Origin: Lachnospiraceae bacterium KM106-2
GTDB lineage: Bacteria; Bacillota; Clostridia; Lachnospirales; Lachnospiraceae
Assembly (NCBI GenBank): GCA_009731425.1
Contig: AP018794.1
Location: forward strand, 2,859,960-2,923,959
Length of the DNA stretch: 64,000 bases
Direction of reading: 5' to 3'
Within the stretch, counting starts at the first letter, position 1; each line of letters opens with the position of its first letter. Of the stretch, positions 19,457 through 30,400 are shown in pieces. A program made the translations under genes and the position numbers. The notes beneath the pieces are model-generated. The model did not search any database. It was given only the letters and a program-made list of their open reading frames with translations, and was not told the DNA's origin.

Positions 19457-21964
19457 CTATTTTGCTAATTTCTTTGTCTCAAATACAACTTTTTCAATCA
19501 GTTCTTCTGCCGTCCAATTTTCTGCATCAATTGGTTCGCCATAAATTACTTCCAGTGAATATCTTCTCCACTTCTTAAAATTAAATAAATTAGGCATATT
19601 CTGTGATGGAGGAAAAATCTCATGTCCACCTTTAATGTAAGCTGGTATGATCGGAACGCCGCTTTCTATGGCGATCGCCGCGATTCCTTTTTTATATTCT
19701 CCCATGTTACCATCTTTACTTCTTGTTCCCTCTGGATGAATTAAAATTCCCCAGTTCTCTTTTAACTTACTCTTTACTACCTCAATCGCCTCAGAAGCAT
19801 TTCCAGATCGATTCACAGGAATCATTCCCGCCGTATTGATCAATAAGCGGTTCACCCTTTTATCTTTAAACAGCTCCTGTTTTGCCATACATCCAAACTG
19901 TTGGAACTCTTTTCTACGGAAATTCTGAGTTAAGATCAAATAATCAAAATTGGTTACATGATTCGAACAAAGCAGATAACCTTGATTCTTTGGAATCACC
20001 GAATCATTCTGAATTTTAACCTTGTATATCGTTCCAACTAACCAACGGTGAAACGCAAACACTCCATAATGCAGTTTTTTCTTATCCTGTGGATACTGAC
20101 TTACATCAAGCTTGTGTTCACTCTCCACATTCCCCTCTTTGATCACTTCTACTAGCTGCGCTATGGTCATATCTATTTTCAATCGTTCTGTTACATCCAC
20201 ACCAGAGAACTCTTCAATATCCAATGCCAGTTGAATTGAACTTAACGAATCAATACTCAATTCCTGTAAGAAACAAGTCTCGCCTTTTAGTTCTTCTTCC
20301 GGTACCTGTGCAAGATTCGCAATTACCTTGGTAACGAACGCTTCTAATGTCAGCTTTTCTTTCTTTGCTTCCACGACCTCTTTTTTCACCTTATGGCTGA
20401 TCGCCTTCTTTAGTAAATATCGTTTTGGCTTTTGAAGTGAAGTCTTTGGAATCTCATTTACAAAATGGATCTCCCGTAATCTCATATTCTGACTCAATGT
20501 CTTACCACGTTCTTTTAATCGCTGGCGAATAGTTGCTTCCTCAACTCCATCGGCAACCACAAATGCATGCACATTATCATGTCCAGCTTGTTCATCTGCA
20601 ATCCCGCAAATAACAAGTTCTTTTACACCAAGAATTCCATCATATGCATTCTCGATGTCATCCGGTGCGATCTTCTTACCTGTAGCAAGGACAATATTAT
20701 CTTTGCATCTTCCATGAATGCGGATATCTCCGTGCTCATCAATGGAGCCTAAGTCTCCGGTCTTAAACCAGCCATCTTCGGTAAAAGCTTCTTTTGTCGC
20801 CTGCTCATCATCAAAATAACCTAGCATCATATAAGGCGATTGAATTAAGATCTCCCCACTCTCATCTAACTTCACCATAACCTCTGGATATGGTCGTCCA
20901 CAGCTATCAACAGTAATATGATCTCCATAGTTACCGATCGTTGGGATGCTAGTCTCTGTGGCTCCGTACGTGATCAGCATATTGAATCCGACTCCATAAT
21001 AGAATTCTGCTGTCTTTACATCCATTGGAGCTCCTGCTGAAGCCATGATCTTCATCTTTCCGCCAAAGCCTTTATGAATGGAACCAAATACGATCTTACC
21101 TAGATTACGACCTGTCGCTTTTCTTTTCTTCAAGCAGATTGGGAATAATCGATCAAATATCTTCTTTGTACTCTTCTTACTCTCAATCTTTTTCATGATA
21201 CTAGTCTTTAATAATTCAAACACCTTTGGAACTGCCGGAAATACTGTCGGCTGATAACCTTGTAACGCTCCTAATAGGCATGCAGCATCCAGGCTCTCAA
21301 TAAAGCAGACACTTCCACCTAATATCAATGGTGCAATTACCTGGGTATAAAGTCCATAAATATGGCTGTTTGGAAGAATCCCAAAGAATCGATCACTTCC
21401 ATCTACTCCATTATTATTCACACACATAAGTGCAGACCCAATAATACCATCATGACCATGCATAATTCCAGATGCTACTTTGGTCGTACCAGAGGAAAAG
21501 ATGATCGAAGCAATTCGTTCATCTCCGTCTAAAAGAGTCTGATCACAAACTTCATTATTGGTTCTAATTCCACCCTCTGATACATTTAGGATCGGCATTT
21601 TCTCTACTTCGATTATCTTTTCTAATTGAGTCGCAGATGCATAAATTGCACTCAATCTAGACTTCTTGATCAAAACCTTTAATTCTTCCGCGGGTAATGA
21701 CGCATCTAATAAGACCGCAGTTCCTTTATTTTTTAAAATTGCCAGATAAGCAAAAACCCATTCCGGTTTACTTTCTGCAACGATGGCAACTCGATTTCCT
21801 TCTCTTAATCCAATCTCATTTAAGATCAGAGAATAAGATTCAACTTTCTGAATCATTTCCTGATAACTAACTTTTTGCTGATCTCCTTTTGTCTCCCATA
21901 AGATCATCGCAGTTTTCTTTCCCTGATTGAAACTTACTTTTTCTATTTCACTATATATATTCAT
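19457..21964 (-). CDS. AMP-binding synthetase, acyl carrier and PlsC-type acyltransferase fusion
   Basis: An 835-residue three-part enzyme. Residues 1 to about 510 form an AMP-forming acyl-CoA/acyl-ACP synthetase (TYGATETS, WFKTGDLGSID, GRCKDNIVLATGKKIAP, and a C-terminal lysine in SLQKPKRYLLKK). Residues about 545-625 are a carrier domain with the phosphopantetheine site DSL in ELSIDSLSSIQ. Residues about 640-835 are a glycerolipid acyltransferase with NHVTNFD (NHx4D) and HPEGTRS. It probably activates a fatty acid, loads it on its own carrier and transfers it to a lysophospholipid or similar acceptor at the membrane. The layout recalls Aas but in a different order and with a built-in carrier. 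Oddity: the usual TSGTTGxPKG loop reads SSGTTKVASGIMHG and lacks the PKG lysine. AGGGAGA precedes the ATG. Confidence 0.88.
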   Translation of the reverse strand: MNIYSEIEKVSFNQGKKTAMILWETKGDQQKVSYQEMIQKVESYSLILNEIGLREGNRVAIVAESKPEWVFAYLAILKNKGTAVLLDASLPAEELKVLIKKSRLSAIYASATQLEKIIEVEKMPILNVSEGGIRTNNEVCDQTLLDGDERIASIIFSSGTTKVASGIMHGHDGIIGSALMCVNNNGVDGSDRFFGILPNSHIYGLYTQVIAPLILGGSVCFIESLDAACLLGALQGYQPTVFPAVPKVFELLKTSIMKKIESKKSTKKIFDRLFPICLKKRKATGRNLGKIVFGSIHKGFGGKMKIMASAGAPMDVKTAEFYYGVGFNMLITYGATETSIPTIGNYGDHITVDSCGRPYPEVMVKLDESGEILIQSPYMMLGYFDDEQATKEAFTEDGWFKTGDLGSIDEHGDIRIHGRCKDNIVLATGKKIAPDDIENAYDGILGVKELVICGIADEQAGHDNVHAFVVADGVEEATIRQRLKERGKTLSQNMRLREIHFVNEIPKTSLQKPKRYLLKKAISHKVKKEVVEAKKEKLTLEAFVTKVIANLAQVPEEELKGETCFLQELSIDSLSSIQLALDIEEFSGVDVTERLKIDMTIAQLVEVIKEGNVESEHKLDVSQYPQDKKKLHYGVFAFHRWLVGTIYKVKIQNDSVIPKNQGYLLCSNHVTNFDYLILTQNFRRKEFQQFGCMAKQELFKDKRVNRLLINTAGMIPVNRSGNASEAIEVVKSKLKENWGILIHPEGTRSKDGNMGEYKKGIAAIAIESGVPIIPAYIKGGHEIFPPSQNMPNLFNFKKWRRYSLEVIYGEPIDAENWTAEELIEKVVFETKKLAK

Positions 21965-22066
21965 CTTTTATCTCCCTGAAGGTAAGTCTCATGACTGTTT
22001 CTATCCTCATTATAGGGAACAGTAGTACCAGCTGTCAATTTACAATATACGGAAGAAAATTTGCTT

Positions 22067-23725
22067 TTAATTTTGTTTTAAAATTTCATTTCTTCTTTCC
22101 TCTGTATTCCGATAGCAAATAAGCTTCTCCCCTTCTATTTCCTCTAATTTTGGAACTTCTCCCTCTTTAGAAAGAACCGAATTATCACTTGCTCTGCACG
22201 TCTCTTTTCCACTCTCATTCGTTAAGTGATTATAATAATTGGTCGTATACTCTTTCGCCTCATAAGTAAACTCATAATCTCCTGATGGACTGCTTAAGTA
22301 TTCCATCACTTGATTTAATATCTTCTCACCATCTTTACATGTGAATCCACTCAACCATGTAGTTCCTCCAGCGGAATCACTATTATGAACGATCATCTGA
22401 TTTTTCTTATCATACGCTAAAGATGCTCCATAAGAAAAGGTTGATGCTTGAATAAACTCACTGTTCTCATCTGCATCATAGGAATCGCCAGACTCTGCTT
22501 CTTCTGGTGCAACATAGGTGATCACTTGTTTCTTCTGATCATAACCACATAATACGGCCGAATAAGCAGAGATTTGTGACTCCTCCCCGTTGTTCTCAGT
22601 CATTGCGGCTGTATCTCCATCCTTTGAAAACGTATTTACCGATAAAATTAAAATTGGATATGGGAGATCCCCTACCTTTACAATCTGGAATCCATAATCT
22701 GAATATTCTGGTCCTGCTAGAAGCTCGGCATATGCCTCTAATGCTTCTGATTCCACCGATGGTGCTTCGGTTGGCTCAGGCGTCGCAGTACTCTCAATAA
22801 TCTCACCTGTAAGCGTAACTGGGATCTCTGTTGGCTTTGGTGACATGGTAGCTTCCTGCACGACTTTCGTCTCAAGCTTTGGCTTCCTATGATTGTTTCC
22901 TCCGAAAAAGATAGTACCGATTCCAACCACTGAAGCGATTCCCACTCCGACTAATATCTTCGTTGCAGTTGTAACTTTTGCTGCTCCACTAGCTGCTGTC
23001 TTCGCGGCTGCTGCATTGGCCTCTGCACTCTTAGAGATGCCTTCCATTACCGCATCTGCAAATGCCATAACTGGTGGTAACACTTGCATCTGTTCTCCTT
23101 CCAAACGAAGTAATAGTAAGAAGAACATAAATGGAGATACACTGTAAAGCTTGATTCCTCTTTTCTCCATCTCTTCTACTTGTTTCTTGATGTTGTTACG
23201 ACCATAGTTTAATCTGCTTTTAACCGTGTTTGCAGAACAGTTTAGAGCCTCTGCGATCTCATTTACACTCATCTGCTCTAGATAATACATCATAATACAC
23301 ATTCTTTGCTCATCTGATAAACTCTCAACCATCTCATTTACCATTTCAGATACTTCTTTTTTATCATAAGCTAACTCTGGCTGTGTATCGATTCGATCAT
23401 CCTCGATCTCTAATTCAAAAGAAGTCCCCTCCTCCTCATGATCAAACTGAGTAAACAAAACCGGCTTTTTTCTTTTCAGCTCATCTAATGCGGTACAAGC
23501 TACGATTCTTGCCAGCCATGAAGGGAATTTCTCGGCAACCTTCAGTTGATCAATACTGCGAAATGCTTTTATGTAAGAGTCCTGCAGCACATCCAATGCT
23601 GCCTCTTCTTGTTTCATATATTTTAATGCGACATAATAACTTTTCTGATAGGTCTCCTGGTATAACCAGCTCATTCCCTCTTCCTTGCCTTGCCTCACGC
23701 TTTCAACCGCTTCAATTAAGTTCAT
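22067..23725 (-). CDS. ECF sigma factor fused to a membrane-spanning extracytoplasmic domain
   Basis: The N-terminal 185 residues form an ECF sigma factor: region 2 with EEAALDVLQDSYIKAFRSID (about 40-59) and WLARIVACTALDELKRK, and region 4 with LSDEQRMCIMMYYLEQMSVNEIAEALNCSANTVKSRL (about 136-172) as the helix-turn-helix. An Ala-rich stretch and one membrane helix (about 256-275, KILVGVGIASVVGIGTIFFG) follow, then about 275 outside residues starting with a Thr/Pro-rich stalk and containing no motif I know. A sigma factor carrying its own sensor-like outer domain may not need a separate anti-sigma. The GAGGAGAAG ribosome site lies inside the upstream 44-residue ORF, which overlaps the start by 14 bases. 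Confidence 0.87.
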   Translation of the reverse strand: MNLIEAVESVRQGKEEGMSWLYQETYQKSYYVALKYMKQEEAALDVLQDSYIKAFRSIDQLKVAEKFPSWLARIVACTALDELKRKKPVLFTQFDHEEEGTSFELEIEDDRIDTQPELAYDKKEVSEMVNEMVESLSDEQRMCIMMYYLEQMSVNEIAEALNCSANTVKSRLNYGRNNIKKQVEEMEKRGIKLYSVSPFMFFLLLLRLEGEQMQVLPPVMAFADAVMEGISKSAEANAAAAKTAASGAAKVTTATKILVGVGIASVVGIGTIFFGGNNHRKPKLETKVVQEATMSPKPTEIPVTLTGEIIESTATPEPTEAPSVESEALEAYAELLAGPEYSDYGFQIVKVGDLPYPILILSVNTFSKDGDTAAMTENNGEESQISAYSAVLCGYDQKKQVITYVAPEEAESGDSYDADENSEFIQASTFSYGASLAYDKKNQMIVHNSDSAGGTTWLSGFTCKDGEKILNQVMEYLSSPSGDYEFTYEAKEYTTNYYNHLTNESGKETCRASDNSVLSKEGEVPKLEEIEGEKLICYRNTEERRNEILKQN

Positions 23726-23846
23726 TTTCTTCTCCTCTTATCGCTTCTATTATTTTCTGCCATAAATTTATCTTTTGCTTGCTTGAGCAATACGGGATTT
23801 TACTATCCTGTAGTAATAATTGTTGAAATATCTTTATGGTTTCCAT
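23712..23846 (-). CDS. small ORF (44 residues) coupled to the ECF sigma gene
   Basis: It begins METIKIFQQLLLQDSKIPYC and ends GEENELN. A strong AGGAGGT site lies 8 bases before the ATG. Its TGA overlaps the first codons of the sigma gene by 14 bases, and the sigma ribosome site is embedded in it, so the two are likely translationally coupled. The peptide is hydrophilic with one cysteine, no signal peptide and no family I recognise. It could be a leader that sets sigma expression, or a small partner protein. The strong Shine-Dalgarno sequence is the main support; conservation is untested. Confidence 0.6.
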   Translation of the reverse strand: METIKIFQQLLLQDSKIPYCSSKQKINLWQKIIEAIRGEENELN

Positions 23847-23915
23847 CTCAAACTACCTCCTGATAATAAGACGAGTCACTTTGAGAAATGGTTTTAATCA
23901 AATTAAAAATCAATA

Positions 23916-23944
23916 TATATATCGATTCTTTTATAAGAATACAA
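23916..23944 (-). promoter_or_regulatory. possible promoter of the small ORF and sigma gene
   Basis: On the minus strand, TTGTAT at 23939-23944, 17 bp, then TATATA at 23916-23921, about 70 bases before the small ORF. The surroundings are very AT-rich, so chance matches are likely. Confidence 0.35.
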
Positions 23945-23959
23945 TACATCTGTTCATAT

Positions 23960-23997
23960 AAAAAATCGTTGTCATTTAACAATGACAACGATTTTTT
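23960..23997. terminator. bidirectional terminator after the giant-protein operon
   Basis: AAAAAATCGTTGTCATT and AATGACAACGATTTTTT form a perfect 17-bp stem with a 4-base loop, directly after the stop of the gene at 24000. Confidence 0.93.
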
Positions 23998-23999
23998 AG

Positions 24000-24488
24000 T
24001 TAATCAACTCTTATAAAGAAGGTATCTCTCGAAGAAACCCGAACAACATAAAAGGTATCATTCGGATAGATTTCCTTTCCTATCTGCTCGCCAAACCTTA
24101 GTGTTTTCACTTCACCAAGATCCGTACTAAAAGTGTATCGATATCTATGTTGTTCTTCTTTGCCAACTAAGACTCTGCTCATACATCTTGCACATGCACC
24201 CTGTACCTTACCACTCTTAATCCTTACTCTTCTAAATCGATTTTGGATCAAAACTGCAATACTAGGGAGCCATCCAATCAGAATCACTCCGCCATAAAAT
24301 GCAATAGTAAGTGCAACATCCTGCCTATCTTGCAGCAATTTGATCAATAATCGAAATCCAACTCCAACGGTTACCATGATTGAGAATAAATAATGCATAT
24401 GAAATCTCTTCTTGTTTATCTCAGTTTGTAATTGTTCTAATTCCCTTCTATCTAAGTTCCTTACTTTTATTTGATTCCTTTTATTCAA
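24000..24488 (-). CDS. two-helix membrane protein coupled to the giant protein gene
   Basis: A 162-residue protein with a basic N-terminus, two membrane helices (about residues 33-55 and 62-85) and a soluble C-terminal half of about 75 residues with two cysteines (ACARC). The start is a TTG that directly follows the TAG of the 2404-residue protein gene. AAAGGTGA about 8 bases upstream, inside the previous gene, supports it, and no ATG gives a comparable N-terminus. The arrangement implies translational coupling, so the protein may help export, fold or retain the giant protein. I do not recognise a family. Confidence 0.7.
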   Translation of the reverse strand: MNKRNQIKVRNLDRRELEQLQTEINKKRFHMHYLFSIMVTVGVGFRLLIKLLQDRQDVALTIAFYGGVILIGWLPSIAVLIQNRFRRVRIKSGKVQGACARCMSRVLVGKEEQHRYRYTFSTDLGEVKTLRFGEQIGKEIYPNDTFYVVRVSSRDTFFIRVD

Positions 24489-27400
24489 CTATTTCACCTT
24501 TACCTTCTTACTCTTACTATAAGTACTATAGTATACTTTCTTTCCTACCTTCTTATATCCTCGTACCTTTACATAATAAGTTGATTTACTCTTTAACTTA
24601 TTAATGGTATAAGATACCTTAAAAGTAGTACCTGCTATACGATACTTACCATTTTTCTTGGCTGCAATATAGATTTGATAGCCCTTAGCGCCTCTTACTT
24701 TCTTATACGTAATTGTTGCCATTTGCTTCTTGACACTTCGTGCACTAGAGAGCTGAACTGTTTTTGGTACGATTACAAAAGATGTACTGATACTTCCACC
24801 ATAAGTTCCCTTACCATATATTCTTACGGTTGCTTTACCAATTTCTTTATTATTGCTATATACAACTATATAATTCTTAGCAGCGAATACTTTTCCATTT
24901 CTCTTCACCTGAATTACTGGCTTCACTTCTTTTCCAGTGTAAGCCGCAGTTACTGTTACTTTCATCTTGGTATTCTTTGCTGTAATCGCATTACTCTTTT
25001 TTACAATTGTGAATTTCTTACTAATAACTCCGGTATAGTTTTTCTTACCAGTAATCTTAACAATTGCTTTCTTACTAATTTTCTTATTATTAGAATAACT
25101 TAATGTATAATCCCTATTTAATTTCAATATCTTTCCATTTACTTTTACGACAGGTTTGATTTTTATTGATTTTCCTGTAAAGACTACATTGTAAATTCCA
25201 GACACATTTTTCGTCTGAATCTTTTGTTGTAAAATAGCAAAATCTTTTTTTACGGTTCCAGTATACGCACCAATTCCGGTTACGTTAACCGTTCCAACTC
25301 CAGCATCTCTATTATTGATATAGCTGATCGTATAATCTTGGTTTTCTCTTAGTACCAAACCATTCATCTTCACTAAAACCAATGGTTGTAGATTATTTCC
25401 TGTATACGTACAATCTGCTACCTGTAGATCTGCTCGAGAAAGATCTATTTTTACACTTGGATTCGTTTGATGTGGTGCTATATCTGGCTTTATATTTGGC
25501 GGCGTCTGACTTGGATAAACCGGAGTTATACTATCCACTTTAAATCCATAATATCTACCAGACGAATCAGTCTTTAATACAACCTTAATTGTATTTCCCG
25601 TCACTTGTATAACTTTTCCTGCCAGTTCATCATCTGTATATTTTCCGATTTCCAAACCTGCCCCATCATATAGATAGATATAGTCATAGTCCTCTTCCAC
25701 CATACATTCCTTACTAAAACTTACTGTTAATGCCGTTGCCCTTGAATCAGTATAAATCCAGCTCTTATTTAAATTATTCTCATACTTATGACTACTCTGA
25801 AACTCCTCTAAGGAATTAACTCTTACTTCATCTTGATATACTTTTACGGTGCAACTAGCAGAGTACCCCGTATCAGATGTTACTGTAATCACTGCAGTAC
25901 CTGGATTCTTCGCTTCTACGATACCATCATCTACTGTTGCCACATTCCTGTCTGAAGTACTCCAGTACAACTCTCCTTCCGCATCATAAGGAGTTAGATC
26001 ATAATCTAAATTCTTTCTTGTTCCTGTAGACATTTGAACATCACTTTCATCAAGTGAAATTCCTTCAATTAATTGTTTTACCTCTACTTTAAAAGATGCA
26101 TGATAAGTATCACGAATTGATACACTAACGTTTGCGGTTCCCGTACCGACTGCCTTTACTGTTGCCGAATGATGATCATCCGTAGGGTTTACCTCAACAA
26201 TAGAATCATCTGAAGTATTCCATTTAATCTCATCTGTACTTGGATTATCGGTCGAGTTAATCGGATTCTCTTTGTATTTAACCTGACAAGTCTCATTCTT
26301 TAACATATTTAAGATTGTCTTGTCAAAATAGATTCCTTGCAAAGGATTGGTTACTGTAACCGTACACTCTGCTGATACTCCTGACTTCTCACTTTTTGCA
26401 GTAATTTTTGCTGTTCCTGGTGCAACACTTGTAATCTTTCCCTTCTCATCTACGCTTACATATTCCGGATGATCTGAACTATATATCACTTTATCTGTTG
26501 CATTTACTGGATATTTCAGAATTCGTAACTGTTCCTCAACTCCGACTCCCGAAATGCTGATGTTTGGAAATACCATTCTTATACGCTCTATCTTTGTTTC
26601 TGCTACTGTTACCCTACAGTTTGCTACAACCTGATCATCATATGAAGATCTTGCTGTAATAACTGCATCTCCAATTGCTTTGGCTGTTATCATACCATCT
26701 TCATCAACAGAAACAACTTCTTTTTTGTTAGAATTCCAGACAATATGATCACTGCTGTTTGTTGGTACCAAGATTGGTGAGAATACAAATGTTTCACCTA
26801 GTTGCATTTCCTTTTGTTCCTGATCTGGAAGGGTAATTCCTGTAATATGATTCTCTGTTGCAAAAGTTGCTGTAAGAACTGTATCCTCATTACTCATGTA
26901 AAAAGTGGTTGTTGCCTTATACTTATCCTTAACCCTTCCCTTTCCAGTGATCTTCCAGCCGGTAAATACATATCCACTCTTCGGTATTGCTGTTACTTGT
27001 ACTGCCTCATTCGTGTCACAATTCTTTTGGAATCCCTCTGATATTTGTTCGAAGTCTTTGGGATTTTCTATCGTTCCTGCTGCATCATTTTCTGATTTAA
27101 CTGTTAACACATGACTTTCGATCAAATCCGGAACTTCTACTGATACACACACAAGTCCACTATTATTTTGTGTTATAATTTCATCCGTTGATGTAGTCAG
27201 TCTCTCATAGGCTACTGTTGCTCCTTCCAATGCATCTGACTGGCATAATAACGTATAACTTTCTCCCGGCGCTAATGCATTCGTAAATGAATAATCATAT
27301 GCAACGGCTCCTTTTTCTTGATCATCTAATATAATCTTGAAATTCACATCTTCTGCTGAAACTTTACTCTCATTCTTGATAATAAAGGTATGATATTCAC

Positions 27401-30400
27401 TATTACCAGTAATGATCCTTTTTCCTTCTGTTACTGACAGATCCGTATAGTTTGCTAAAATCTGAAATGGTTCCTTCTCAGGATTCTCACTTTCTTTCTC
27501 AACTGTTACTGAATACTTATGACCATCCTGACTGTTAGAAAGTGTAACAGGAATTGTATATTCTTTCGTCTCACCCTGTTTTAATGCTAAATCATTCATA
27601 GCAAATGCAGCGTTTCCAACATATAACTGTGCCTGATCCGCTATTAGGGTCCCCGTATTCTTAAGTGTAACTTTTAGATTTATTGTTGCTCCAGCCACAA
27701 CCTCATTAGGGTCGTAATCAATATTTTCTATAGAAACCTTTGTTTCTTCTTTCTCTTTAGCACCACATAAAGAAGAAATCGTAAGCTTTCCTTCTTCATA
27801 CTTACTGACTTCATAGGATACATGACTAAGTCCATCTTCAAGATAACCTGACAAAGAGAATACCATCGGATCTTCTACTTGGCTAAGCTGTACCATTTCA
27901 TAAGCATTACTCCAAGTTCCATTTTTAAGTTTTGTTCCATATAATGAGACATATCTTTTATCTTGTGTGGATTTAGAACTTGATGACATCCACACGATTG
28001 CTGTTGAATCATTCCCCTCTAATACTGCATATCCGTTATTAGTTTTGCTAGGGATCTGCCCCTTTTCAAAAACAGCTTTCCTGTCAGCGACATTAGACGA
28101 AGTGTAATAATAATTGTTTCCTTCATACCAAACTAAACTATCCTTTCCTTCTATCTTAGCAAAGATTGGACTTCCATCCATAGCGGAGTTCTCTGTTTCT
28201 TTTGTCACTTTCATTTTAGATGCTGTTTTGTCTAAGTTAGTAGCCAGATACATTTCGTGATCAGATACTGTTGTTAATTGATTATCTGTATCAATGACAT
28301 ATGCAATCTGCTGCTTTCCATCCAATTTACCAAGATCTAAAGACGTAATTGCATTACTACCAACAGTAAATGATTTTACGTCTCCCTTGGTCATGGAATC
28401 TCCTGTAGCAACATATGTATAACAAATTTTGTTATCACCTACATTAGTTCCATTATTTTCAGCACCGAAAATATTATTCTCTGTGTTTTCATACCATGCA
28501 ACGGTAATATTACCACCATCTGCTGAAACACGAGGAGATAAAGCACCTATTCCATTCTCATTTGAAATTCCTTCAATTGTCTGTACTTTTCCAGTTGCCG
28601 TATCTAATTTTGCTAAAGAAACCTGACTTTCAGCGATTGTCTTCTTAATTCCTGCTGAACTTCCCTGTGACTTTAATTCAGCATAATCACTATACTCTTT
28701 CTTTGCTTCCTGATAAGCCACGTAGATATCACTTCCAGACACCTCAACATTGCAGTTATAATCTGCTGTCTTATTGTCTACAAGTACAGTTGGCTCTGTC
28801 CAACTGTCTTCCGCCTTGTTATATTTAGAATATACCACTGCAGTACGATTTACTTCCGTTCTTGATGGAATATCATGAATCCAGAATCGATAATATGTAT
28901 TATCCTCTACTTTTACCATTACTGGTTTTGCATCTATATAGACCCCTTTATTCCATTCCTTCTCCTGTTCAGCTCCTGCTTTCTTAATACTCTGATAGCT
29001 ACGGGATGTTATCGTAAAGGAATCCGTATCATATAATGCCTTTTCCTTCGCTTTTGCTTGTGTACTTTTGGCATTTTTCCGATTACTATCATACAACGTC
29101 CAGGTATTCTCTGCGATATTCAGATTGTTACTATACAAAAATGCATGAACCTCCAAAGATGCCGCTGCCTTTAGTTTTAACGTATAATAATCCCGAAGAA
29201 AATCTGCCGAATAAGTCATGGTACCTTTTCCTTGTACTCCTGCAGATAAAACATCACTGATTCCTGCACCTAGCTCTGCAAACAAATTGAACGCAGGTTC
29301 AAACTTTCCCTCTGTAATCTTTAGTGAAATTCCACTATTCTCAATGACAGATGCCTTTAATTCAATCGGTGCTTCTGCTCCTGCACCTACTTTAATATAT
29401 AAAGGAACCCATCCAAGGAAAAATGTATTGGTATAACTTGAAGAACCCTCTACCTTTCCAATAATTCCAAGATTAATATTCCAAATGCCATTCTTTTTAT
29501 ATCCCTCACCATATCCAGAAACTTTTACTTCTGCCTTTGCTTTACCAATTCCAATGCTTCCAGTAGTTCCTCCCAAATTCTTTAATGCACTAGAACGGTT
29601 CACCACTGCTTTCTCATAATCATCTTTAAAAGATTTCCAGTTTACATCTTTCCCTTTATTATAAGCAACTTTGAGCTTACCATCATCACTAACTTCCACC
29701 TCCAACGGAAGTTCTTTCATTCCGAATCGGTTCTTTTTACTTTCTCCTAATAACAGATCTAAGATTTTATTAGCTCCCCCATCACTACTTAAGTCAAAAG
29801 AACTCGTTAATGCTATCTTAGATAGAATTGTGGTTCCATTAGAAGATGGAGCACTTACCTTAATTCCTAATAATGATTTCTTAGAAGTTTCACCCGTTTC
29901 AGAAATTGCTTGTACATAGATTTTATTTCCCTCTGTAAAGTCACAAAGGCGATTGGTTGTAAATGTTTTTCCATGATCATCATTGGTTAACGTTTTCAAC
30001 GTGAACTCACCGGTTTCATTTTCCATTATAACTTTTCCATCTGAAATCAGTTGATATACACAATTGTCTATATCACTGACAGCCTTTATTACAACATTCT
30101 CCGTATTGGTCTTCGTTGCCTCAATATCGCTAGCATTGGAGTTAAAGTGAACTGTAGAAGAAAATAGATCTATACCATCGTACTTTTTATTTACAGAGTT
30201 CATCACTGCGCTTGTAATAAAAGGTTGTGTATCATCTTTTGCTTTGATCGGTATTGCCTTACAACTCCCCGTCTCAATTTTGACAGCGATATTCCTATCC
30301 TGATACTTTGCATGATGTATCGTTGTATTAAGGATCTTTCCATTCATATCTTTATCAATGTTTTTGAATTTTGCTGCTCCCATTGCATTGGTAGAAACCG

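Noticed and set aside
23488..23826. Plus-strand open frame of 112 codons
   Set aside because: It lies opposite the sigma gene and the small ORF, both with strong ribosome sites, and has none itself.
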